From contig JAUFSD010000016.1 in assembly GCA_033030425.1 (NCBI GenBank), forward strand, positions 1,364,001 through 1,428,000: DNA of 64,000 nt, in the 5' to 3' direction. Of the stretch, positions 1 through 11,601 are shown in pieces (position 1 is the first letter of the stretch; each line of letters begins with the position of its first letter). The stretch comes from Verpa conica (Eukaryota; Ascomycota; Pezizomycetes; Pezizales; Morchellaceae). The notes below the pieces were generated by a model. That model made no database searches and was not told the origin of the DNA. It was given only the letters and a program-made list of their open reading frames with translations. The translations under genes were made by a program, and so were the position numbers.

Positions 1-1097
1 ATATATAGAGGCCGTGGGGCTCCCAGTAGCATCAATAAATCGTGCTTGTGCATTCCCGTCAATCCAAAGAGCGCAGTTGTGCAATTCAGGCGGGTATCTA
101 CTTGATGGCACACCATATGCGCTCATGTGCAGAACTTAGTCCACTCCGGGAAGGTCATTGAATGCCGAACACGGGAATACCGTATCAATAAAAGTTCCTT
201 TTTTGCTTGGACGGCTACTCACAAGCCACTAGCACTGTTAGAATCCGGTGATTTGCGTACTAGTCCTAGATAATTTAATAGATCTTGGTACTGTAGCGAA
301 TACCTTTTGGGCATCAGGCTCTGCTGACTCCGTGACCTAAAACATCCTAGACGCGCTGTTGTGTTGTTCGGCCCGTGCCTACTGGGTCGCTCACCGAATG
401 CCGATCCATGAGCGCCAGCGGTTTAAGAGCAGACAATTATGGCCAATTACGTGTTAAATTGTTACTCGGGGCAGGCGAAGGGAACCTGAAAATGCAAGTC
501 TCAAAAGCGTGGGACTAAGTCGCGGGATTCCCTGGGTCAGGGCAAATCAGCAGCCATTACCACAAAACCCCATTCACAGGCTGCTCCCGCTTGCCACGAG
601 TACAGGAGAGAGGGCCGATCAACCTTGCGCGCATACTTAGCCCATAACTCAGCTTGGGCGAGCAGCGCAGCAGATTTGTCTTTAGAAGCCTAAGCCCGCT
701 ACCCCTCCTACCCTATTCCCTATTTAGTCTCAGGTGGGCTTTAGCGATAGAAATACTTTCTTCTGCCAGCTGGTGCCTGCAACGCCCGCCCTCTATTACA
801 AGAATTTTGCTGTGGCCGTATGTGCTCTTTACCTTTACCCAGGCATACGCTCGTCACTGACTGTTGAAGAAAATCTTGGGACTCAATCAAAGCCTTTGTG
901 CTGGAGTGGGGGAATTAAGCTGTACTGATCCCTGGCTGGTGATAATTAATCGAGTATTAATTAGAAGACTCTACTATAGCCACACGTATGTAGAGATGGT
1001 TCCATCCAACCCTTTTTAAAATCCTATTGTATTGCGCTAGCTAAGTATCCTTCAAGCAGGAACTCTACATATACCGAAAAGCCACACAGAATACTAC
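1..1097. other. intergenic, no gene recognised
   Basis: No open frame with family character, no RNA gene and no clear repeat was seen. The last 150 bases are the presumed promoter of the membrane-protein gene that follows. Confidence 0.5.
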
Positions 1098-2264
1098 ATG
1101 TCGTATACTGCACAACCTTATTTCAACGACATGCCCACCAGGATACGAGTCCCAAGCCGTATCTCAACGTTCCAGGCTTTGATCTTGTTCGTATGTACAC
1201 TTGCAGCATTCACAGCACACGCCGATGCCCGTCGGATCCCAGACGACAGTAAATTAATAGACCGTGCACTCCACCGAGATGAGTGTGGTTTCGGTGGTAA
1301 CCCGGACCTTTACGGCCTCGGTATTCGCGTTGGTTACTACTCCCAGCTAGTAGCAACCTGTCTTTCAAACATCTTCACCCCCGCCGACACCCGGGGTGTC
1401 CGCACAGTCAATCTCTGGTTCGAGCTCAGTTTGTTCGCCGGGTTGATTTTTCAAGCGACACAAGAAGATTTCTATGCGGTCGAAAGCTGCGTTGTTGTTG
1501 TGCTCCTCCTAGGGTTCTCCTATACAAACGTTTGGACCCCTTCTATCTACCTTACGAAGGATGGTACTTGGAGAAAAACACGCCCTAGACCGAATACATG
1601 TGCTAGGCTTACCATCATCATGTCTAGCCTCATGCACCTGACGGTTCCAATCTACTCGGTCTGGTTCTGGTGGAGGGGTATGGACTATATGCTGTCTAAT
1701 CCCTGCGCAACCTATAGCTTCTTCTTCTCAAGAGTGAATATATTTCAATGGTACCGTATGCTTAACAAGGCCTTGAGCTTATACCTCCTCGTCTCCATCC
1801 TGATCTTTGTGATTCGATCAATCAGAGGTGTCATAAAACAGTTACGCCCCCCAGAGAATAGGAACCGGTACACCTTATTGTACTATTTCGATGGCCTCAT
1901 GGTTCCAGAAGAGGAGGACGAGGAAATCGGGATTCAAAGGGACCCCTCGCCAGCAAACAGACTCAGCTTGAATCCTAGACAAATCACCCAAGCAGATCCG
2001 AACGATAGTCAGATTCGCTGGTACTACTTTGTGGCAACAATACTCCCGCCGTCTCTAATAGTATTCACTGTTCTATCAGTAGAGTTCACCCTGCAATGGA
2101 ACAAGGTCTCTGGTGTAAACGACCTCCATTCCGTCGGGCAGCTCATTCCGTTCGTTCTGGGGGTGGGGAATATGATGCAAGTTTGCAAAAACATCTATTT
2201 AAAAGCGAGAAAACGCTGGACGAGAAAAATCCGAGGTTTGTATCAATTTTTTATTTTATTTTAG
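1098..2264 (+). CDS. polytopic membrane protein of unknown function
   Basis: A single open frame encodes about 388 aa. Seven or so hydrophobic stretches can be seen: a signal-like segment near residues 20-42, then segments around 75-95, 105-122, 128-148, 170-195, 225-242 and 312-335. A conserved-looking patch reads YGLGIRVGYYSQ, followed by ATCLSN. An acidic loop (EEEDEEIG) lies before the last membrane segments. I do not recognise a characterised family, although large fungus-specific membrane proteins with a similar GLGIRxGYY start exist in filamentous ascomycetes (recalled, not checked). A second in-frame Met at residue 12 could be the true start. The C-terminus is uncertain: a GT...TTTTAG pair at about 2235-2262 would swap the last residues for a shorter tail, but that intron would be unusually short. 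Confidence 0.65.
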   Translation: MSYTAQPYFNDMPTRIRVPSRISTFQALILFVCTLAAFTAHADARRIPDDSKLIDRALHRDECGFGGNPDLYGLGIRVGYYSQLVATCLSNIFTPADTRGVRTVNLWFELSLFAGLIFQATQEDFYAVESCVVVVLLLGFSYTNVWTPSIYLTKDGTWRKTRPRPNTCARLTIIMSSLMHLTVPIYSVWFWWRGMDYMLSNPCATYSFFFSRVNIFQWYRMLNKALSLYLLVSILIFVIRSIRGVIKQLRPPENRNRYTLLYYFDGLMVPEEEDEEIGIQRDPSPANRLSLNPRQITQADPNDSQIRWYYFVATILPPSLIVFTVLSVEFTLQWNKVSGVNDLHSVGQLIPFVLGVGNMMQVCKNIYLKARKRWTRKIRGLYQFFILF

Positions 2265-4336
2265 TGTTGGTCAGTCATTGACACCGAATAAAGCGGAAAC
2301 TTTTCAGTGTACATCGAATAGTCCGGACATCGCGGAGATTGGTCGTGGTAAGTTTGATAATATTCTGTTTTGGTGATTTTTGAGGCTTAGGCTGATAGGT
2401 GTGGTCTCGATCTAGCTATTACAACTCTTCAGGAATCCCCGACGAGACATAACACTGATAGCACATTAGTCCCTCCAACCGAACCCAAAAAAGCCTTGAG
2501 ATGATATTACTCTCTCCCCCTAACACCGGTTATCTAACGAAGTACATAAGAGTAGACGATATAATAGATTTGTTTATGGGAGATGGAGTTACGATTATTA
2601 ATGACTAATGGCAATCGCAAGTTTTCTATGTTTTTAACGATTTTATGAAGGAGCGAATCTGGATTTGCATATTGTAAATAAATAGAGTCGGAGATGCTTA
2701 TTGCTTCAGCTAGCCAGGTTATATATTCTTGCAGCGCATTAGCTAGCGAAGCGGCACCTCTACCTTAGATAATTCAATAATTTATCTAATAATAGACGTA
2801 TGGAAATCCCGTACATTACGGAACGGGCTATCTTGATCACTTCCGACGCTACCTCGAGGAACACCAGCTGCGCAACTATGGGACAGCCTAATCTCGAATT
2901 TTCAAATATACGCCTGGAGTTATTTACGCGAGATGCATGTGATAGGTTCAATGATCGCAAGAGAGGGATTATTACCAGACGTGGCTTACCAGTAAACAAA
3001 TACAGTAAGTATCCTACCCTATGTAGCTCTACCTACAAATTCAAATCCATCCTATCATACTCTAACCGCACCCAAGTATTTAGTTTAAACCTCCTATCAG
3101 GATAAACCTTTATCACAGCCAAGAACCCAATATTCCCGAAAACCACCAAAATCCTACCATATCTATCCATCCAGCGTCAAGAAAAGCGCCCAGTCTAGAC
3201 TAAAATCTACTGCAGAACCTCCAGCGTCTATAAATGAGGCTCTTCTAGAACCGCTCTTCCTAGCTTACGAAAGGAAGAAGAAGAAAAAATAGCCGCTGGG
3301 ACATTACAGGGCTCTTTTCTTTTCTTTTTTGCTCTGCTTCCACAAATCTGCACGGATCAGATACGGGGCTCCCCTAGGAGAATTTAACTTACCGATGCAT
3401 ATCATTGTAGATCTATAGATCGATAATGTATATATATGCAAGTTCAGTGGGGGCGTACAAAGAAATGCCGTGACGCTTGAGGGAGGGGGCGAATAGATCG
3501 CCGGCGGTTAGCTAGGGCATCTTTTTTTTGCTATATATAAATTCTAGCATTTTTCCCCACCTCATCATCTTTTTTCTTTTCTTTTCTTTTCTTTCCTTAC
3601 TATTAATTCGGCCCCCAATTTTTTTTGATGATGCAGATTTGACGCCACTCGATCTGGGATCTGGATGAGCTTTTTCGTAAGAGTTGGATTGTAGGATCAT
3701 TGGCCGTAGGTGGATTAACGTTTTTATGCATATATGCATGCATGCATGGTGGGTAGGTGAAGAAAGAGTGGACTTGTTTTTTCTTGGCCTGGGTTTTTTG
3801 TAATGTGGGTACATGTAGTTAATTAATCTACTAACATCACGTGGGGGAGTTGAATAGTTTTACAGATATGTTTTGATTGGGAAAGTTAATACTTAGCGCT
3901 ATAGCGTACTAAGAAGCAGTAGAGAGAAGAAAAAAACGAAAGAATACATCACCCAATGAGAAGGAAGAAAAAACATAGTTAACTATGTAACCTAGAACAA
4001 AATAAAAAAAATAACAAGAACCAACCCCTACACATACTCCACCCTGAAAGGAAGCTTCAACAAAGGAGAAAAAACCCATGTGCTTAGTAATAAGACCGTG
4101 TTAAAATATGCGTTGAATAGCATCTACCTTATCCACGAATATAATCAAGAAAGAAAGAAAGAAAGAGGGGGTGGGGTTGGGGATGGGGATGCCCTAGACC
4201 CCGACCCCGACCCCGACCCCGTACCCTCGACCCCCCCCACACCCGTTTCCCTAAACCATGCACACAACCCTTGAATTTCTAAGACCCCGTCATAAACAAT
4301 CACTCATACCCAGAGTTGCACCAACGACCGAGACCA
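2265..4336. other. intergenic, decayed sequence and simple repeats
   Basis: The region is AT-rich with short overlapping open frames on both strands (2760-3105, 3512-3814) that show no family signature. Polypurine/polypyrimidine tracts and a short GACCCC hexamer tandem repeat (about 4196-4223) lie just downstream of the BIM1-like gene. I see no supportable gene. Confidence 0.45.
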
Positions 4337-5324
4337 TCACAGCATCCACCACAGTGAAACAGCACTCGCGATCAACAGTGAAGTCGACGGAGATAACAAA
4401 CTCGTGGCGGCACTCGTCGTGCTGTTGGATGGTCCGGTGGCTCCTAGTGCGTGAGCACCCATTCCCGTCCCATTGAAGCAGAAATGGTCCCACACTGCCG
4501 GCTCCGCGAATCGATTAGCTTCTCCGGAGTTGAATGTGATATCAATACACTATTATCAAAACGCGACACCAGTTAGTATATGCATATTGTAACTCTTCTC
4601 CGTCTTAAAAACCCTAAAGACATCCAACACCGAAAGAATCCCCCTATTCCCCCCCCCTTAAAAAAAAAAACCAACATACACTATACAACGATGCGCCGGT
4701 AGCAGTTAATTGAATGACCTGAATCGTCGCATTCACACCGTTCACAGCCTGACTCGCAAGCTTCTTCGGGATCTTGACCGTCGGGAGGCAAAACGTCGAA
4801 TTCGAACCCGTCTGGTTGAACAAGGGCACCATCGGGACATTGTAGGGGTTCGAGTCTATTTTCTCATTAATGTTGTTTCCGATCGCGATATTGATGGTCG
4901 TTAGGCCATAGGCGTGGATAGGGATGAATGAGATAGCGCCGCCGTTCGGGGGCCATGCGGATCGGTTAACTGCAGGTGGGGCACCTGTGTATCGAAGTTA
5001 GTTGCAGGTAACTTTTGAGAAACGACCCCATATCGCTGGGAGTTTTTAAGTTGTTCGTACCTCCACCTGGTAGGAATTAAATATAATTAGTCTGTCGCTC
5101 TAGAGAAAAGAAAAAGAAAAAAAAAAGGAAAAAAAGAAAGAGATTTTTTTTTTTAACCGAGGAACAAAGTTCTTCTTACATGGGAATTGAAATTGAGTAC
5201 TGTAGGTGTATTCCCTCTGCTTTGGATATGTAACAAGGAAATGCGCATCAACTAGGATTAAAGACGCCGACGAGAAAAGGAGAAAGACGAGAAGATCCCA
5301 TCCTCGAGTTGATGTCAGGAGCAT
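4337..5324 (-). CDS. BIM1-like / X325 copper-binding secreted protein, GPI-anchored
   Basis: Proposed exons on the minus strand are 5180-5324, 5061-5066 (6 nt), 4680-4984 and 4337-4549, giving 222 aa. The chain starts with a signal peptide ending ...LILVDA, which leaves His28 as the mature N-terminus (HFLVTYP). That is the copper-brace start of the LPMO-like X325/BIM1 family. Further family features are Cys-Gly-Gly after the first exon, NRSAWP followed by an NGG motif, a GSNSTFCLP segment, NATIQV, and LYSCIDITF across the last intron. The C-terminus is Ser/Thr-rich followed by a hydrophobic tail, as expected for a GPI signal. The microexon is needed to restore the CGG motif; skipping it still keeps the frame but loses the two Gly. 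The family is linked to copper acquisition at the cell surface rather than polysaccharide oxidation. No genomic neighbour suggests a specific role. Confidence 0.8.
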
Positions 5325-8262
5325 TTTCCTCGACTGTGCACCCTGTACTTCCAGTATGTTTTATTCAACTCAGTCAAAGTGAATTGCTGCTTGGGGTTGG
5401 GTTTTAGACGGAGGGCTGAAAGGTGGAGAAAGAAGGTGTAGAGAGGCAACCACTGCCATATGTATCATATCTCCCCTCCCCCCCCATCGAAGGGGCTATG
5501 GCACCTCCCGTTGAGACAGACCCCAAAGGTGGGAATCACAGAGAGTCTCCGCAAATTAGTGGCAATTACATCTCCAGATCAGGTAGACCTGAGAGGGAAA
5601 GAGAAAAAGGAAAGAAAGAGAGAAAAAAGCAGTGATAGACATGGCTTATCACGTCAAGCTTTGTTAACCAATTCGCGACTGGCGGCACTCGCCAATGGTG
5701 GTGGGGTGGGCCAGGCCCTGGTCCAGGTCGTAGTTGTCTGCAGCAAATGGAAAGCTTGTAAGCCCCTGTTTGTTTTCCCGTCGGGGGTGTGCCAACTAAA
5801 CCCTTGCCCAATGAGAGCCCTTCGAGCTGAAGAAGCAATTATCCTCGCTCAATGTTCGTGTGACTGAAACTCATGAGAACATGTCACAGCCCTACCCGAG
5901 TGTTTATAATAGAAGCCGATTTCTGTAAAAGAAAAAACCATCTATAGGCAGTCGTATTGCGGGTGAGATACGCATTCTGACCGTGCCAGGATATAAGACA
6001 TCTTTCAACCGTTATGGCCAGACCGTGGTGCATCGCCCGACTGAGAAATGTCTGTCGAACGCATGTTACCGAATTCCTGGAAAGTGTTCAATAAGAGGCC
6101 AGGCAGGCCCACCAATCGCTCAGGCTAGGCCTAATCTAAATTCCGATTTTCAGTCAGTCCCTTCGTCTCGATAGCCTTTTGTCTAATCAGGATCTAACCA
6201 GGTGCGGATGTTCTTGGGCACCCATCGCCCAATAGAAGAGCTACTACAGGGGAGTCTGGTGTGATCCTACTCTAATAGGTGCTGTGCCCGGGCTTGTGTA
6301 TACGATGTGGAAGCCACCTAACCCACCAGCGCGGATCTCAACTGTAGTCCGTCCTGCTGTTGGTAGTGATAGTGTTGCACGTTCGTTAGGTTCTTATCTC
6401 ATAAACAGGATCCTGATTTCTATTATTAATATCTTTACCTTTCCTCCCCCCGCTTTCCTTTACTCACATTGATTTGGGTTATACTGTAGGTTTTGGATCG
6501 TCCATTCACCACCCACCGCTTGGGGAGATGTACCGAGATACATGTTATAACGTTGTTTTTGTTTTTTTTCCCACACTGATGCACACCAACAACGTACTTA
6601 CGCGACTGTACAATGCGATCCTGTTGGTTGGAATATAACTGTAGCCTTAACCGATGAGTATCTCTACCTAGATTACCCATTAGTCATGTTGCCAATGTGT
6701 CTGCATAGTAGATTTATTTTCCCACGCGCCCCGATATGTGAGAGCCGTGTTTCCCGTTTCTTGGGTTTTTTTTCCCCGGAACTCTTAGGTTCTTCGGCAT
6801 CGGCTTGCGACTGCTGGAAGAAGAAGATACCCCTAGGTTATTAATGCGGGGATGACAGCTGCGTACGTCGTCGTCGCGCAGTTCTTATTGCTATTTATGA
6901 TAAGCTTTGCTGCTCCCCTAAATAGGCGCAGCAGACCCGTCAACGGGTTTTCACATGGAATTTCGTCGCTGTGCTAATACTTGCTAATGGGAGCTCATAT
7001 TCAGAGTATGTGTCTGTGTTGTATTATGGGTATCGAATAGGTATAGTACGGGTGCAAGCAGGTTTTGGGTCTACTATGATGTAGGAGCATATATAGGGAG
7101 CATGGGAGACTCGCTGTAGTGAATCCCCCTAAGCCTTTAGTCTACTCTCGCCCTCTCTATCTACTACAGTCCGCGTACTGATAAATCGAGTGATATCGCA
7201 TGACCTAAGGAGTAAAGATTATATTCTTTTAAACTGGTTACGGTTACCGTTTTTCCCCATCTACTATTTCTCTGAGGCTTATAGAATCTGCCGTAGACGT
7301 CACGAAATTATTTTTTTAAAAAAAATAATGCGTCACCTAGGCTACATACGTACGTAAATAAGCCAGGCTCTTTTTCAACGGGTATAATAATTCTACTTAT
7401 ATGCATCTATATGCATCCAACTTCCCCGTTTGATTCCCTGTATCACATCTTAGCCGCTATAAATGTGCATTTCAGGATATGTTATTTTAAAAAGCTTTTT
7501 TTTTTTGCGTAACGTGACATGATGTGGATTTACGCCTCTTACCAGATACTCCAATACAGCCAAAGAGTGACTAATAAAAGATATCCCTCAGCTCCAACGT
7601 AACACCTCTCATCTTTCATCTGACCCGCCTATCAGGACTGTAAAACTTATCAAAGCACACTTTACAGCCAGGACCAACCGGACCAGAGTTTATGTAGAGA
7701 GTGAGGACGCAATCTTTATAAAAACTGCATATATTGATGGTTAGTTATAGCTCAGATAAGAGGTTTATGAATGTAGTAGCCAGGGTGTTAGTCGTGAGCG
7801 CGCGCTTGAGTAATAGCGCGTATATAAACGTTGTACTTCATCTACCGGGGGGGGGGATTATCGAGAGTTCGAATTATTCTATAATGGTGCTTTGAGAATG
7901 AACTGGATGTGCACACTATGGGAATCTGTCTGTGGGTATGTATGCGGGGACCGGTTTGGTTTACATGCATAGGATGATGCGTCGATCGGGTTTGTTGATA
8001 AAACAGTCTCGCGGTTCTCTGGGAGCGCTCTAATTTGTTAATTGGTGTTGCATGGTGCGGGGAAGAGCTTTGGGTGGTGGGTTAGGGTTATGGGGTTCTC
8101 ACGTGGTGGAGGGGAAATGATCGTGGTTTGCAACCTCACGGTACATCTTGATAAGTCATGTCTGTAGTTTATATTACCGGCAGACGAGTGATCGTTCATG
8201 TGTGAACCAAAAACTTGATAGAGAAAACCCAGTCCTTTGATTTATTATATACAATACCCAGC
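5325..8262. other. intergenic, no gene recognised
   Basis: Several 60-135-codon open frames exist but none shows family features or supporting splice signals. Long T, A and G homopolymers are frequent. A copy of the telomere-like 11-mer GGGTTAGGGTT lies at 8079-8089. Confidence 0.45.
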
Positions 8263-9016
8263 CTATATATCTACATTCTCCCCTTCAAGCCACTGCTTAC
8301 TCTGCCAATACAACAAATCATGTTTCTTCCCCGTCACGCTATCCCCCTCATTCCTATGACCCGGCATATCCAACATGACCTTAACATTCCCCATCGTAGC
8401 CTCCTGACAATACGCCAGATACCTATATCCCTTAGGAAACGAGTTCAACTTCTCATCATCCATGTTTGGTATCCTCCTAGGGTCCACCGGGATCAATTTA
8501 TCCTTCTCATACCAATGACGAACGAAGCAAGCGCCCCATTTACCCTCGCGCTTCTCAAAGAGGAAGCAGAACCGACAGTCTGATTCGGCATCGACTTCGC
8601 ATCCGTCGAGGACGAAGCGCTGGGTGATTGTTGCTTTCATCTTTGTGACGGCGCGGGTGCCTTGGATGTCGGTTGTGGTGCCGTGGATGCGGTGCATGAT
8701 GAAGGCTCCTCGGTCCATGCCGCCTTGAGAGGCCGCGATGAATTCGGCGATGGGCGTGCGGCCGGTCCAGGTTGTGTAGACGTAGGCGTCAGGGTAGTGG
8801 AAGATTGATTTGAAGTTTTCCCATTCGCAGGCGTCACTGGGGGGAGTGTTAGTTGGTGTAGGGTTACAGTAGGGTTTGGATAACTTGCCGGTAACATGGC
8901 CAGCCTTCGGCAAGTTCGCGGATCTTGTAGCGCTCGAGGGCTAGGTCGTCAGGGCCGTTATTACGGATCGCCTTCTCTGGGCGGGAGCCGGCTGGGAGGG
9001 AGTGAAGGTCTGGCAT
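8263..9016 (-). CDS. SnoaL-like (NTF2-fold) protein
   Basis: Two exons, 8889-9016 and 8263-8836, encode 233 aa. The intron (8837-8888, 52 nt) uses a GC donor (GCAAGT) and a normal AG acceptor; this split restores an Arg codon and the reading [10 protein letters not shown]. The GT alternative three bases downstream runs into TGA. Residues about 28-160 have the alpha+beta pattern of SnoaL-like proteins, with [28 protein letters not shown] and [13 protein letters not shown]. The family includes hydrolases, dehydratases and cyclases as well as non-enzymatic members, so no reaction can be assigned. It is transcribed divergently from the hydroxyquinol dioxygenase gene across a 645-bp shared promoter, which suggests a role in the same aromatic pathway. 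That link is inference from position only. Confidence 0.8.
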
Positions 9017-9661
9017 GTTGGGTGTTTAGGAATGGATGAATGCATATAAGGATTGGTTAATTAATGGATATATTCTTTATATCCTCTTGATAGACTTCTG
9101 ATAACTGTCTATACGAATCCGACGATAATGTGGGGAAGCCCTAACCCTATGCCGAGACGGCTATACATTTACCCAGGGAGAATGATACTCCGCCAACCAC
9201 CACCACACATCTCCAATCCCTCACATCCCCACTTCGGACATCGCGGCACTCACAGGACCCGGTGTACCCCGGGTTTTGGCGTCCAATGGTTCTGCAGCAG
9301 TTACCAAGTGTTACCAAGTGTTACCAAATGTTCACCAAGCACTGTGCCTTAATGCCGATAGTACGCGCACCAGAGCTTCAATGGCGGGGTAAATCCACAC
9401 ATGTGGCGTGTGAGATTACCTGTGATTATTAGATAATTTTAAATCCGTGGAGTGGTTAACGGGGGCTTTGCTAAGAATTACATTATCCTGCTCGACGCAA
9501 CTCTTCCCCGCAGAGAGGAGGTATTCTTAAAACTGGCAACAGTCGCATCTCTCATCCTCAACTCTATCATCTACACACTCAATTGAACCTCCTCAATCCA
9601 CACTCATATTCACATTCACACCCTCTTCTCACATTTCACACTCTTCACACATACATCAAAA
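9017..9661. promoter_or_regulatory. divergent promoter, SnoaL-like / hydroxyquinol dioxygenase
   Basis: The intergenic region carries an inverted repeat GGATATA-N5-TATATCC (9065-9083), three tandem copies of a GTTACCAAGT-like 10-mer (about 9299-9330), and a TTATCC half-site (9483-9488) resembling half of the qa activator site. Just before the dioxygenase start is a pyrimidine/A-rich leader. None of these sites is proven. Confidence 0.4.
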
Positions 9662-10715
9662 ATGGATCCCTCCAAAGTAGTAATCCCCCCCATGAAAGAC
9701 CTCACAGACGAAAACATCACCGCAAACACACACATCATCAACTCACAAGGGCCCGACAAACGCTTCCAATTCCTGATGCACAGCCTCGTCACGCACATGC
9801 ACGACTTCGCACGAGAGACCCGTCTAACAAGCGACGAATGGATGGGAGCGATCGAATTCCTCACCGCATGCGGCAAGATGTGTTCCGACACCCGTCAAGA
9901 ATTCATCCTCCTCTCAGACACCCTCGGCATGTCTATGCTCGTAGATGCCATGAACCACCCCAAGCCACCCGGCGCCACAGAAGGCACCGTCCTGGGGCCT
10001 TTCCACACGCACGACGCAAACGAGTTTGAGCACGGCGAGAGCATCTGCAGCGAGGGTAAAGGAGAGCCCATGCTCGTCAAATGCTCACTCAAGGACACAA
10101 ACGGCAAGCCCGTGATTGGCGCTTCGATCGATATCTGGGAAACAGACGAGACGGGCCATTATGATACTCAGTATAGTAATCGCGGAGGCCCGGATTGTAG
10201 GGGTATTCTACATAGTAAAGAGGATGGGTTCTGGTTTAAGGGTATCAGACCGGTTCCGTATCCGGTGCCGACGGATGGGCCGGTTGGTACTATGTTGATG
10301 AAGTTGAAGAGACACGCCTATCGCCCTAGTCATATGCATTTCAAAGTTAATGCTCCTGGGTTCGATGAGCTTGTTACGTATGTTTTCTCTCTCTCTACAC
10401 TCTATTATAACGATGCATAGCTAACGGTTTATCAGCGCGCTCTATGTCCGCGGAGATCCGTATGAGACCTCTGATGCTGTCTTTGGCGTCAAGTCATCCC
10501 TCATCATAGACTTGGGCAAGATCACTGACCCCGCGGTCGCGGAGAAGCACGGGATGAAGGTTGGGGACTGGTTGCTCGAGCATGACTTTATCATCGTCAC
10601 CGACGAGGAGAGTACTCTGTTGAGGAAGAAGCAGGCCAAGGAGGCGTTGTTGAAGTTGGGGAGTGTGGCAACGTTGAATTCGGATGGGTTGCCGACTGCT
10701 GCGGAGCTGGATTGA
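9662..10715 (+). CDS. hydroxyquinol 1,2-dioxygenase (intradiol ring cleavage)
   Basis: Exons 9662-10377 and 10436-10715 (58-nt GTATGT...CAG intron) encode 331 aa. The protein has an N-terminal intradiol dioxygenase domain (about residues 20-110) and a catalytic beta-sandwich (about 115-310). The four Fe(III) ligands are visible as Tyr167 (GHYDTQY), Tyr200 (PVPYPVPTDGPVG), His224 and His226 (RPSHMHF). The sequence around ATEGTVLGPFHT and the overall length fit the hydroxyquinol branch better than catechol dioxygenases. The expected reaction is ring opening of hydroxyquinol (1,2,4-trihydroxybenzene) to maleylacetate in the cytosol. Maleylacetate reductase, the next enzyme, is encoded in the same window at 50.4 kb. 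Catechol or chlorocatechol activity cannot be excluded from sequence alone. Confidence 0.92.
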
Positions 10716-11110
10716 CTGCAGGGTAGAACGGGTGAATCAAAACTTTGAATAAAATGGGATTGGGTGTTTGGGAATTGTATATATTGATATGAGATGGGTT
10801 TTATTTTCTCTCTGCTTGTGGGTTGCGTCACACCCACGCGTTTTGTGACGTCATGTATTCGGAAGATTTAACATTGGTGTTTATCAGCGTTGCAATGGTG
10901 AAGAGTAGTGATGTTTTTGTTTCCGTGTGAATTGAGTAAAGTGTAGTTGCTCTATAGGACTTGGATTCTTCTCGTGTTGGGTCATGTTCACCTGTCTCTG
11001 GGATAAATAATACTGTATGTGCATACAACTTCGACTAAGGTGACCACATCAAATTGAATTAGGTGGGGACTCTTTATGGATGCCTTCACTTCGGTCTAGA
11101 TAAAGACATA
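10716..11110. other. 3' intergenic region of the dioxygenase
   Basis: This is the presumed 3' UTR and terminator region. No gene is seen before the MITE that starts at 11111. Confidence 0.4.
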
Positions 11111-11374
11111 TAGTGGAACCTCGATAGCATACGGTCAGGATTGAACCTCGATAGCATACGGTCAGGATTGAACCTCGATAGCATACGGTCGGGATTGAAC
11201 CTTTATGAATGAATGAATGAATTTATCATTTAAGTACATGTTGAACCTTTATGAATCTTTTACGCTGGTATCAAGGTCATGCCTTTAACGGGGTAGCCTC
11301 AGCGCAAAATATTCATGGGGGAACCGTAGAATCTATGCTACTATCGAGTATATGCTACTATCGAGGTTCCACTG
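11111..11374. mobile_element. TA-flanked MITE (Tc1/mariner-like ends) with internal tandem repeat
   Basis: A 264-bp element is bounded by TA on both sides (11109-11110 and 11375-11376). Its inverted ends read (C/T)AGTGGAACCTCGATAG, with AGCATA next to it. The left end is followed by three tandem copies of a unit of about 32 bp beginning GAACCTCGATAGCATACGG. No coding capacity is present, so movement would need a transposase from elsewhere. A tiny retroposed fragment is inserted inside it. Confidence 0.75.
11195..11256 (-). mobile_element. ultra-short retroposed fragment, copy A, with 16-bp target duplication
   Basis: The 16-mer TTGAACCTTTATGAAT occurs at 11195-11210 and again at 11241-11256. 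Between them lie about 30 bp: (GAAT)n followed by TTATCATTTAAGTACATG. On the minus strand this reads as a short 5'-truncated body ending in an ATTC repeat tail, the layout expected of a target-primed (LINE-mobilised) insertion. It lies inside the MITE and therefore post-dates it. Confidence 0.65.
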
Positions 11375-11601
11375 TATTGCTATAAACTAGGCGGTTGTAC
11401 GAGCCTGACGTTTTAGGTGAGTACAAACCTAACCCTGAGGCATAGATTTCATTTCACTGGAATCGCAATGGAAATATCAAACATCGGTTTCAAAAGTGTA
11501 CAAGAACCCATTTAATTTTATCACTCCTATGCTATAAACCCAACCCATGCCAATAGAACAGAAAAGAAAAGAAAAGAAAAGAAGAAAGACCAAACTCCAG
11601 C

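Noticed and set aside
4080..4274. Open frame with DPDPDP repeats
   Set aside because: It is the translation of a GACCCC hexamer repeat; no gene-like sequence around it.
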